From positions 1 to 21,285 of the forward strand of contig DATKBL010000055.1 in assembly GCA_035513995.1 (NCBI GenBank): a stretch of 21,285 bases of DNA, written 5' to 3'. The first letter of the stretch is position 1. The number at the start of each line of letters is the position of its first letter. Shown piece by piece: positions 14,373-21,285 of the stretch. The notes below the pieces were generated by a model. That model was not told the origin of the DNA. It did not search any database and was given only the letters and a program-made list of their open reading frames with translations. This DNA is from DASUTW01 sp035513995 (lineage in GTDB: Bacteria > Actinomycetota > UBA4738 > CALAEC01). Made by a program: the position numbers and the translations under genes.

Positions 14373-16237
14373 CCGGGCACCTCCGACCGCCCGCGCCGAG
14401 CGAGCGCCTCGCGGATCGTCACGATGATCTCCTCGCCCACGAGCTCGTCGCGGTCGAGCAGCGCGTCGCGCAGCGCGAACACCACGTCGCGGTTGTCGTT
14501 GAGCACCTCCACGGCTCGGTCGCGCTGCCGGTCGAGGAGCTTCTCGACCCGCTCCCTGCTCTCCGGGTCACCGAGTACTCGCCCGACCAGGTTGCGCGAC
14601 GCCACCGGCCCCTCGACCACGGCCTCCCAGGAGATGAGGGAGCCGCCCATGCCGAGCGAGCCGACCATCATCGCCGCGGTCTGGGTGGCCGCCGCCAGGT
14701 CCGACGCCGGGCCGGTCCCGGTCTCCCGCAGGAACAGCTCCTCGGAGGCCAGCCCCCCGAGCGCGATCGCGATCATCGCTTCGATCTCGGAGCGCGCCCG
14801 CGTGAACCGCTCCTCCTTGTCGCCGTGGGCCAGGAGCCCCAGCGACTCGCGCCGCTTGATGATCGAGAGGACCTCGAGCCTCCGCGTCGTCCCTAGGAAG
14901 TAGGCCACCGTGGCGTGGCCGGCCTCGTGGGTCGCCACGGCCTTCCGCTCCTCCTCGGTGTAGCTCGTCGCCTGCTTCAGCCCGACCTCCTCCGAAAGCT
15001 TCGCCTGATAGACGTCCGAGACGGTCATCGCGTCGCGCCCGTGGCGCAGCGAAACGAGCAGCGCCTCGTCGAAGAGGTGCTCGAGCATGACCGGCGTGTA
15101 GCCGAACGTGTCGTGGGCCAGTCGCTCGCGGGCCTCGTCGTCGTCGAGGTCGAGGGCGTGCGACTTCCGTTCGAGGAAGAAGTCCACGAGGTCGCGTCGC
15201 CCCTTCTTCGTGGGGAGATCGAAGTAGAGCCGCCGGTCGAAGCGTCCCGGGCGCAGCAGCGCGGGGTCGAGCGCGTCGGCCCGGTTCGTCGCCGCGATCA
15301 GCAGGATGTTGTGGTACTCGGGCTTGCGCGTCTGCAGTCGCTTCCCCTCGGGCATGAAGCCGTTGAGCCACTCGATGATGCGGCCCTTGAAGCGCTGGCC
15401 GCGCCCCGGCTGATCGAACGACTGCATCTGGATCAAGAGCTCGTTGACCATCCCCGAGGTGCCCGACGAGATCATGCTCGAGACGGTGCGCGCGAGGCCC
15501 TCCGGTGCGGGCGAGGCGGCGAGCGAGTCGCGGCTGGTGCCGATGGCGTCGATCTCCTCGATGAACCCGATCGCGCCCCCCTCGCGCTTCGCCGCCTTGC
15601 GAAGCTGCTTGAAGAAGGAGCGGATCTTGCTGTTCGTCATCCCGAACCACATCGACTGGAAGGCCGGCGCCGCCACGAACAGGAAGGGGACCCCCGCCTG
15701 CTTGGCCATCGCCTTGGCTAGGAACGTCTTCCCGGTCCCGGGCGGTCCCTCGAACAGGACGCCGCGGCGAGGGTTGCCGCCGAGCCGCGAGCGGAACGTC
15801 GAGTACCCGAGGAAGACGTTGAGGGTGCGGATCACGTCGTCGACTTGCGCGTCGAGGCCCTTCAGGTCCTCGAGGCCCACCTCGATGTGCTCGGGGCGCA
15901 CGAGCATCGCCGGCGAGCGGCCGCTCCCCATCGGGAGCAGGATCACGATCGCGAAGAGACAGACCAGCAGCAGGCCCGGCATCCAGATCATCGCGTCGTC
16001 CGGAACCGACGGAAGGCCGATCGGGTTGCCCGTCGCGTAGCGGTACCAGAGATAGCCGTCGATCAGCCCCACGACGAGGGCCAGGCGGATCAGCCGGCGG
16101 CGCCGGGTGCGCGCCCGGACCCTTGAGACGTCGGCCCTTCCCGCCTTGATCAGTGTCGACTGGCCGAGGACCGCCGCGACGTCGTTCGTCACGGTCGCCT
16201 GCTCCTGGGCCCTGGAGCCGCGGTCGACCTCTGCCAC
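14369..16237 (-). CDS. Divergent membrane FtsH-like AAA+ zinc protease
   Basis: A 622-aa membrane ATPase-protease. A basic N-terminal part (about 48 aa) leads to two membrane segments (about 49-67 and 84-103) with only a short loop between, far shorter than the extracytoplasmic domain of FtsH. The AAA domain has Walker A GPPGTGKT (164-171), Walker B GFIEEIDAIG with Glu227 where FtsH has Asp, an altered pore motif MWFG (196-199), and the second region of homology AATNRADALDPALLRPGRFDRR (315-336). An insertion of about 55 residues lies between Walker B and the sensor strand (about 235-308). The peptidase has HEAGH (437-441) and the third zinc ligand Asp513 in GPASDLAAAT. The GTG start at 16237 follows GGAGG. 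It probably degrades membrane or regulatory proteins, as a paralogue of the housekeeping FtsH. Confidence 0.9.
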   Translation of the reverse strand: MAEVDRGSRAQEQATVTNDVAAVLGQSTLIKAGRADVSRVRARTRRRRLIRLALVVGLIDGYLWYRYATGNPIGLPSVPDDAMIWMPGLLLVCLFAIVILLPMGSGRSPAMLVRPEHIEVGLEDLKGLDAQVDDVIRTLNVFLGYSTFRSRLGGNPRRGVLFEGPPGTGKTFLAKAMAKQAGVPFLFVAAPAFQSMWFGMTNSKIRSFFKQLRKAAKREGGAIGFIEEIDAIGTSRDSLAASPAPEGLARTVSSMISSGTSGMVNELLIQMQSFDQPGRGQRFKGRIIEWLNGFMPEGKRLQTRKPEYHNILLIAATNRADALDPALLRPGRFDRRLYFDLPTKKGRRDLVDFFLERKSHALDLDDDEARERLAHDTFGYTPVMLEHLFDEALLVSLRHGRDAMTVSDVYQAKLSEEVGLKQATSYTEEERKAVATHEAGHATVAYFLGTTRRLEVLSIIKRRESLGLLAHGDKEERFTRARSEIEAMIAIALGGLASEELFLRETGTGPASDLAAATQTAAMMVGSLGMGGSLISWEAVVEGPVASRNLVGRVLGDPESRERVEKLLDRQRDRAVEVLNDNRDVVFALRDALLDRDELVGEEIIVTIREALARRGRSEVPG

Positions 16238-16301
16238 GAACCCTCCTCGAGACGACGACGCCCGAGCCGCGCGGGGGGCGGCGGCCCGGGTCCAAGGCCT
16301 A

Positions 16302-16307
16302 TTTCTA
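16302..16307 (-). promoter_or_regulatory. Candidate promoter of the FtsH-like gene, -10 TAGAAA
   Basis: TAGAAA on the minus strand, with TGGAGA (4 of 6 matches to TTGACA) 17 nt upstream at 16325-16330. The leader would be about 60 nt. The area is an AT-rich island (16298-16345) in an otherwise very GC-rich 167-bp divergent gap. Confidence 0.4.
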
Positions 16308-16339
16308 CCTGGAAGCCGCGGATTTCTCCACTCCTCGAT

Positions 16340-16369
16340 TTGTCGATCGCGGGCGTGGACGGTCAGAAT
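16340..16369 (+). promoter_or_regulatory. Candidate promoter of the XRE regulator-epimerase operon
   Basis: TTGTCG (16340-16345), an 18-nt spacer, then CAGAAT (16364-16369), about 35 nt ahead of the regulator ATG. Both hexamers are partial matches. It overlaps no gene and lies back to back with the FtsH-like promoter. Confidence 0.42.
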
Positions 16370-16404
16370 CGGGCGAGGAGTGCCCCACTCGGAAAGGTCG
16401 CCCG

Positions 16405-16773
16405 ATGGCTCGAAAGAAGCGCGAACCCGTCGCGGTGGACACGGCTCGCCACATCGGCGGCCTCCTCCGCGGCCTCCGGAAGTCGGCGGGGTACCGGGCG
16501 GTGCGCGACGCGGCCGCGGCGGACGGATGCCCGGCCGCCCAGCAGACGATCTACGCCTACGAGCGCGGCGGCCTCCTGCCGAGCCTTCCGCAGTTCCTCG
16601 AGCTCGTGGAGTTCTACGTCGGGACCGACGGCGTCACCGAGGACGCGCGGCTCCGCGGCGTGGCCGCGATCCACGCCGCCCTCTCCTCGCCCGCGTACCA
16701 TGTGCCGCAGGCGCAGGAGCTCGCCGCGCGGCTCCACCCCCCGGTGGACCCGGGCAGGAGGAAGGCCACGTAG
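16405..16773 (+). CDS. XRE-like helix-turn-helix regulator
   Basis: A 122-aa protein whose residues 14-75 look like a lambda-repressor type HTH: ARHIGGLLRGLRKSAGYRAV, then RDAAAADGCPAAQQTIYAYERGG with the YAYERG motif typical of XRE helix 4, then LPQFLELVEFYV. The linker between helices 2 and 3 is longer than usual, so the fold is divergent. The C-terminal 40 residues are helical and of unknown role. ATG 16405 has GGAAAGG 7 nt upstream. Its TAG stop overlaps the GTG of the methylmalonyl-CoA epimerase (TAGTG), so the two are translated together. This suggests control of, or by, acyl-CoA metabolism, but no ligand domain is visible. It may regulate the convergent ccr gene as well; that is speculation. 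Confidence 0.78.
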   Translation: MARKKREPVAVDTARHIGGLLRGLRKSAGYRAVRDAAAADGCPAAQQTIYAYERGGLLPSLPQFLELVEFYVGTDGVTEDARLRGVAAIHAALSSPAYHVPQAQELAARLHPPVDPGRRKAT

Positions 16774-17174
16774 TGCTGACCGACATCGACCACGTGGGGA
16801 TCGCCGTCGAGGACCTCGAGGCCGCGGCCGAGGGCTACCGCGCCGCGTTCGGTGTCGAGCCCGCGCACCGCGAGACGGTCGAGGACCAGGGTGTGGACGA
16901 GGTGATGTTCCGCGTGGGCACCTCCTACATCCAGCTGCTGGGCGCCCGGGGGCCGGACACGCCCGTCGGGAGGTACCTCGCGCAGCGCGGCGAGGGGATC
17001 CACCACATCGCCTACCGCGTGGACGACATCGAAGCGGTGCTGGCTCACCTCAAGGCGGAGGGCCACCGGCTGGTCGACGAGCGCGGACGCCCCGGCTCAC
17101 GCGGCACCACGGTGGCGTTCGTCCATCCGAGGGCGCTCCACGGAACCCTGATCGAGCTCGTGCAGGGAGGTTAG
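16773..17174 (+). CDS. mce: Methylmalonyl-CoA epimerase
   Basis: Interconverts (R)- and (S)-methylmalonyl-CoA (and likely ethylmalonyl-CoA) between carboxylase and mutase. The 133-aa vicinal-oxygen-chelate protein has the metal ligands of the family: His7 in DHVGIAV, Gln54 in YIQLLG, His78 in GIHHIAYRV and Glu128 in GTLIELVQ. FVHPRALHGTLIEL is the usual epimerase end. The GTG start overlaps the upstream XRE stop by one base and has AGGAGGAAGG upstream within the XRE gene. It lies tail to tail with ccr, 19 bp apart, and 2.7 kb from a carboxylase beta subunit, so a propionyl-CoA or ethylmalonyl-CoA pathway is likely. No mutase is present in the window. Other VOC enzymes are unlikely given all four ligands and the length. 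Confidence 0.93.
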   Translation: MLTDIDHVGIAVEDLEAAAEGYRAAFGVEPAHRETVEDQGVDEVMFRVGTSYIQLLGARGPDTPVGRYLAQRGEGIHHIAYRVDDIEAVLAHLKAEGHRLVDERGRPGSRGTTVAFVHPRALHGTLIELVQGG

Positions 17175-17190
17175 GCGGCCAGCGCGGAGC

Positions 17191-17216
17191 GCCTCACGAG
17201 GGCACGTCCGTGAGGC
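17191..17216. terminator. Hairpin between mce and ccr, possible bidirectional terminator
   Basis: GCCTCACG (17191-17198) and CGTGAGGC (17209-17216) form a perfect 8-bp stem with a 10-nt loop, 17 nt after the mce stop and across the ccr stop codon. A rival 7-bp stem, CGAGGGC (17197-17203) with GCCCTCG (17215-17221), cannot form at the same time. No T-tract follows on either strand, so termination is uncertain. Confidence 0.4.
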
Positions 17217-18432
17217 CCTCGCTCGAGGCGGAGACCAGCGCCGCCATGTTGCCGTCGGGGTGGGCGTTCTCGGACATCAGCTGGTGCGAGGTCCCGATGT
17301 CCTGGAAGGAGAAGGTCCGAGAGAGCGCCGGATCGACCGTGCCGTCGATCACCATCTGGTTGAAGGCGCGCGCCTGCTCGTCGTTGGCGAAGTGGGAGCC
17401 CTGGAACCGCTTCTGCCGGGTCCAGAGGTAGCGGAGGTCCACCACGGCGTTGTAGCCGGTGGTCCCCGCGCAGATCACGACCATGCCCCCGGTGTCGGCC
17501 ACGAAGATCGAGGTGGGGATGGTCGCCTCGCCGGGGTGCTCGAACACGATCTTCGGGCTTCGCTTCTCCCCCAGGGCATCCCACATCGCTTTGCCGAACG
17601 CCTTGGCCCCCTCCGCCCACGTCGCGTAGGCGGCGTCGTCGGTCCAGTGGGGCAGCATCCCCCAGTGGTCGAACTCCTTGCGGTTGATCATCCCCACCGC
17701 GCCCAGCTTCGTGCAGAACTCGAACTTGTCCTCGCTGGAGACGACCCCGATCGGCTTGCCGCCGGCCTGGGCCACGAGCTGGATGGCCATCGACCCGAGG
17801 CCCCCGGCCGCACCCCAGATCAGGACGACGTCGCCCTCCTCGACGACGTGTGGGGGCCAGCCGAACAGCATCCGGTACGCGGTGGCGCCCACGAGCGTCG
17901 GGGCGGCCGCCTCCTCCCACGTGAGCTGGGGCGCCTTGGGGAGGAGCTGGTGGCCCTGCGCCTTGCAGAACTGCGCGAACGAGCCCCAGTTCGACTCGTA
18001 GCCCCAGATCCGGAACGAGGGATGGAGCATCGGGTCGGGGAGGCCGTCGGCCTCGTGGTCCCATGCGCCGCAGTGGACGACGACGTGGTCGCCCACCTTC
18101 ACGTTCGAGACGTTCTCGCCCACGGCGTAGACGATGCCCGAGGCGTCGGAGCCCCCGATGTGGAAGTCGTCGGGCTCCCCCAGCTTCCCGTGGACCTTGG
18201 TCACGTCGATCGGCACGCCCTGCGCGGCCCAGACGTTGTTGTAGTTGATGCCGGCGGCCATCACGAGGACGAGCGCCTCGTCGGGCCCGACCTCGGGCAC
18301 GGGGATCTCCTCGATCTGGAACGCGTCCTTCGGCTCGCCGTACCGCTCGGGCCGGATCACCTGAGCGTACATGCGCTGGGGGATCTCGCCCAGCGGGGGG
18401 ATCTCGCCGATCTCGTAGATGTCCTTCGTCAA
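17194..18432 (-). CDS. ccr: Crotonyl-CoA carboxylase/reductase
   Basis: Reductively carboxylates crotonyl-CoA to (2S)-ethylmalonyl-CoA with NADPH and CO2, the key step of the ethylmalonyl-CoA pathway; it can also supply extender units for polyketides. The 412-aa medium-chain reductase shows the N-terminal Ccr block PPLGEIPQRMYAQVIRPERYG, GINYNNVWAAQG, SDASGIVYAVG, IWGYESNWGSFAQF (142-155), NADPH loop IWGAAGGLGSMA (205-216), VFEHPGEATIPTSIFV and FQGSHFANDEQA with His347. The segments EHPGEATIPTS and GYESNWGSFAQF separate Ccr from ordinary quinone reductases. Slightly shorter than the usual 430-450 aa, mostly at the N-terminus. Translation starts at a TTG (18432) with AAGGAG 6 nt upstream. Thiolase, epimerase and carboxylase genes nearby support the role. 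Confidence 0.94.
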   Translation of the reverse strand: MTKDIYEIGEIPPLGEIPQRMYAQVIRPERYGEPKDAFQIEEIPVPEVGPDEALVLVMAAGINYNNVWAAQGVPIDVTKVHGKLGEPDDFHIGGSDASGIVYAVGENVSNVKVGDHVVVHCGAWDHEADGLPDPMLHPSFRIWGYESNWGSFAQFCKAQGHQLLPKAPQLTWEEAAAPTLVGATAYRMLFGWPPHVVEEGDVVLIWGAAGGLGSMAIQLVAQAGGKPIGVVSSEDKFEFCTKLGAVGMINRKEFDHWGMLPHWTDDAAYATWAEGAKAFGKAMWDALGEKRSPKIVFEHPGEATIPTSIFVADTGGMVVICAGTTGYNAVVDLRYLWTRQKRFQGSHFANDEQARAFNQMVIDGTVDPALSRTFSFQDIGTSHQLMSENAHPDGNMAALVSASSEGLTDVPS

Positions 18433-18459
18433 CGCTCGCTCCTTCGGGAGGGTGCCCTG

Positions 18460-18476
18460 ATGCTACCCAAAGGTAG
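18460..18476 (-). promoter_or_regulatory. ccr promoter region: -10 TAGCAT beside a small inverted repeat
   Basis: On the minus strand TAGCAT (18465-18460) lies 27 nt ahead of the ccr TTG. Just upstream and partly overlapping is the inverted repeat CTACC-CAAA-GGTAG (18463-18476), which could be an operator or simply chance. The -35 position shows no good match. The 60-bp gap also contains the end of the nuclease gene. Confidence 0.38.
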
Positions 18477-18492
18477 GTTCGCTCATCCACCC

Positions 18493-19413
18493 TCAGTCGG
18501 GGCGGAAGGCCGACTCGGGGCAGGTCTCGGCGCGGGGGCACCAGCTGCACCAAGGGCCAGGCCTCAACCGGGGCTCCTCGCCCGCGATCATCGCGCCCGC
18601 TCGGATCGCACCGTCGCCGATGCGGCGCACCGCAGCCTCGAGCAGGTCCGCGGAAACGTCATGCGCGCGCCACGTCCCGTCGTCGAGGAACACCGTGGCC
18701 ACCCTGAACGGCGGCACGCCCAGTCGGAGCGTCGCCAGTAGCGCGTAGAACCGCAGGTCGTCGTCGTGCTCCGGTCGGTCGCCGCCCGTCTTCAGCTCAA
18801 TCACGATGCGGCGGGCTCGCATCGGCTCCTCGCGGTCGTCGCTCCCAAGCAGCAGATCGGGCCGGGCCGACAGCACGACCCGGTCCCCCGCGAAGGTCGC
18901 TTTCAGCGAGGGCTCGACCGCCGGCGACCACGCCTTCTGGAGCGGCGGGAACGTCGCGCGGAACAGCAGCACGCGCTCCACCGCCTCGGACTCGAGCGCG
19001 GCGAGATCGGCGTCCGAGAGCCCCAGGCAGTACTCGTCGAAGGCCCCATCGTCGCGCCGGAGCTGGGCCAGCGCGCTCTCCACGAGCTCGGCGTCGGAGC
19101 GATCGGGCAGGTTCACCGAGACCGCGATCGCCCGGTGCACGAGGCTCCCCCGCGCCAGCTGCCACCCCAGCTCGAACTCCCCCTCTCCGAGGTGGTTGGC
19201 CAGGAACAGCCCCTCGCACCTGCTGTGCAGGTCCGAGAGCTTCGACTTGCTCAGCCACACGCCCTCGCCGTCCTTCAGGTTGTCGGTGAGCGGCCGCAGG
19301 CGATGCTCGAGGTCGGCGCGCAGGCCCTCCACGAGCTCGCGTGGGAACACGGGAAGCGGCTGCATGCGCATCAGCTCGTCGAGCGTGCGCTGCTGGACCG
19401 GCGTCAGCTCCAT
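18493..19413 (-). CDS. Stand-alone RecB/Cas4-type PD-(D/E)XK nuclease with predicted Fe-S cluster
   Basis: A 306-aa protein read as a single nuclease domain. Its N-terminal part ends in WLSKSKLSDLHSRCEGLF (53-70), the counterpart of the SxSxLxxYxxCP helix of RecB-family nucleases, followed by GSLVHRAI (89-96; His93). The active site is Asp186 in SARPDLLLG, then Glu206 and Lys208 in VIELKTG; DDLRFYALL matches the later QxxxY helix region. Cys66 plus C-x2-C-x5-C near the C-terminus (289, 292, 298) is the iron-staple pattern of AddB, Cas4 and Dna2. No helicase domain and no cas genes are present. ATG 19413 follows a TACCCT -10 box by 6 nt, so the mRNA is probably leaderless; an ATG at 19479 would ignore that. 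Role probably DNA repair or defence; unknown. Confidence 0.82.
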   Translation of the reverse strand: MELTPVQQRTLDELMRMQPLPVFPRELVEGLRADLEHRLRPLTDNLKDGEGVWLSKSKLSDLHSRCEGLFLANHLGEGEFELGWQLARGSLVHRAIAVSVNLPDRSDAELVESALAQLRRDDGAFDEYCLGLSDADLAALESEAVERVLLFRATFPPLQKAWSPAVEPSLKATFAGDRVVLSARPDLLLGSDDREEPMRARRIVIELKTGGDRPEHDDDLRFYALLATLRLGVPPFRVATVFLDDGTWRAHDVSADLLEAAVRRIGDGAIRAGAMIAGEEPRLRPGPWCSWCPRAETCPESAFRPD

Positions 19414-19419
19414 GCGCTC

Positions 19420-19425
19420 AGGGTA
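19420..19425 (-). promoter_or_regulatory. -10 box TACCCT of a probable leaderless promoter for the nuclease gene
   Basis: TACCCT on the minus strand, then 6 nt, then the ATG at 19413, with no Shine-Dalgarno. Same layout as the rmlC, lipoprotein and carboxylase genes. A weaker TAGGAT (19442-19447) faces the other way, 30 nt ahead of the DUF296 gene. Confidence 0.5.
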
Positions 19426-19477
19426 CGGCCCGCCACCGACATAGGATGCCCCAGGAACGAGACCGAAAGGAGCATCC

Positions 19478-19900
19478 ATGCGCGCCTATCAGAGCGAGGA
19501 CCTCACCCTGCTGCGCCTGGCGCCGGGCACGGACCTCTACGAGGGGGTGACGGAGGCGGCCAAGGAGCTGGGGATCGGGGCGGCCTCGGTGGCCGTGATC
19601 GGGGCGCTCCGCAGCCTCGAGTACGGCTACTACGATCAGCGGACCCATGAATACACGCGCCTCACGCACGAGGGAGAGCTGGAGATCGCCTCGGCCAACG
19701 GCAACGTCTCGATCCGCGACGGCGAGCCCTTCCTCCACATGCACATCGTGGCCGGCAAGGTCGACGGGAGCACGATCGGCGGGCACCTGTTCGGGGGCGA
19801 GCTCTTCGTGGCCGAGGTGGCCTTCCATCTGTTCGGCGGGGAGCCCCCCGTGCGGGAGCTCGACGAGGAGATCGGCCTCCCCATGTGGCCCACCCGGTAG
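19478..19900 (+). CDS. PPC/DUF296 domain protein
   Basis: A 140-aa protein made of one PPC (plant and prokaryote conserved, DUF296) domain. The start MRAYQSEDLTLLRLAPGTDLYEGV, the block VAVIGALRSLEYGYYD and the metal-site pattern HMHIVAGKVDGSTIGGHLF with His87, His89 and His103 are characteristic. In plants the domain goes with AT-hook DNA-binding proteins; in bacteria it is a trimer with a bound metal and no agreed function, sometimes described as DNA-binding. ATG 19478 has AAAGGAG with 5 nt spacing, so unlike its neighbours it is clearly led. Its TAG stop forms part of the -10 box (TAGACT) of the carboxylase gene that follows. The family is firm, the function unknown. Confidence 0.9.
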   Translation: MRAYQSEDLTLLRLAPGTDLYEGVTEAAKELGIGAASVAVIGALRSLEYGYYDQRTHEYTRLTHEGELEIASANGNVSIRDGEPFLHMHIVAGKVDGSTIGGHLFGGELFVAEVAFHLFGGEPPVRELDEEIGLPMWPTR

Positions 19901-19903
19901 ACT
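19898..19903 (+). promoter_or_regulatory. -10 box TAGACT of a probable leaderless promoter for the carboxylase gene
   Basis: TAGACT, 7 nt, then the ATG at 19911. The preceding gene's stop codon TAG (19898-19900) is the first half of the hexamer. From GTAGACTC to the start codon the sequence closely resembles that ahead of rmlC (4163). No Shine-Dalgarno is present. Confidence 0.6.
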
Positions 19904-19910
19904 CCCGGCC

Positions 19911-21285
<1,375 letters not shown>

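Noticed and set aside
18493..19413. Reading the RecB-like nuclease as a CRISPR Cas4
   Set aside because: No cas1, cas2 or repeat array is in the window, and the protein is longer than usual Cas4. Only the fold and Fe-S pattern are shared.
19414..19479. Longer start (ATG 19479) for the nuclease
   Set aside because: It would overlap the Shine-Dalgarno and start of the divergent DUF296 gene and add 22 residues with no homology feel; the TACCCT box 6 nt before ATG 19413 argues for the shorter form.

Overview
The window is about 70% G+C and densely coded. Genes overlap as ATGA, GTGA and TGATG, and GTG and TTG starts are common. Several genes sit 6-8 nt behind a TANNNT -10 box with no leader. Together with the gene content (RmlA long form, a LytR-CpsA-Psr protein, crotonyl-CoA carboxylase/reductase, methylmalonyl-CoA epimerase, acyl-CoA carboxylase), this points to an actinobacterium, probably not a well-studied model genus. 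No rRNA, tRNA, CRISPR array, insertion sequence or prophage gene was seen.

Region 1 (1-8152) is a cell-envelope glycan locus. A minus-strand operon runs rmlC-like > rmlB > rmlD > ABC permease > ABC ATPase (cut by the left edge), with every junction overlapping by 1-4 nt. Beside it a second minus-strand operon runs LCP glycopolymer transferase > rmlA > GT4 glycosyltransferase. A small plus-strand lipoprotein gene lies between them. Together they could make a dTDP-6-deoxyhexose, build it into a polymer, export it by an ABC-2 transporter and attach it to the wall. The epimerase lacks the Tyr expected in RmlC, so L-rhamnose is likely but not certain.

Region 2 (8180-12954) handles acyl-CoAs: a plus-strand acyl-CoA synthetase converges on a minus-strand operon of thiolase > acyl-CoA dehydrogenase > hotdog thioesterase. 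Region 3 (13075-16237) holds a CADD-family protein that keeps every residue known for self-sacrificing p-aminobenzoate synthesis, then a 296-bp non-coding stretch with two copies of a GC-rich palindrome and a G-quadruplex-type tract, a small winged-helix protein, and a divergent membrane FtsH-like AAA protease.

Region 4 (16405-21285) has an XRE regulator overlapping methylmalonyl-CoA epimerase, a convergent ccr gene, a stand-alone RecB-type nuclease with an Fe-S cysteine pattern, a PPC/DUF296 protein, and an acyl-CoA carboxylase beta subunit cut by the right edge. Ccr, the epimerase and the carboxylase fit ethylmalonyl-/methylmalonyl-CoA metabolism. The observations most worth following are the CADD protein, the Fe-S nuclease, the altered FtsH-like protease, the epimerase missing its Tyr, the leaderless promoter pattern and the palindrome repeats. 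Most of the window is otherwise ordinary metabolism.
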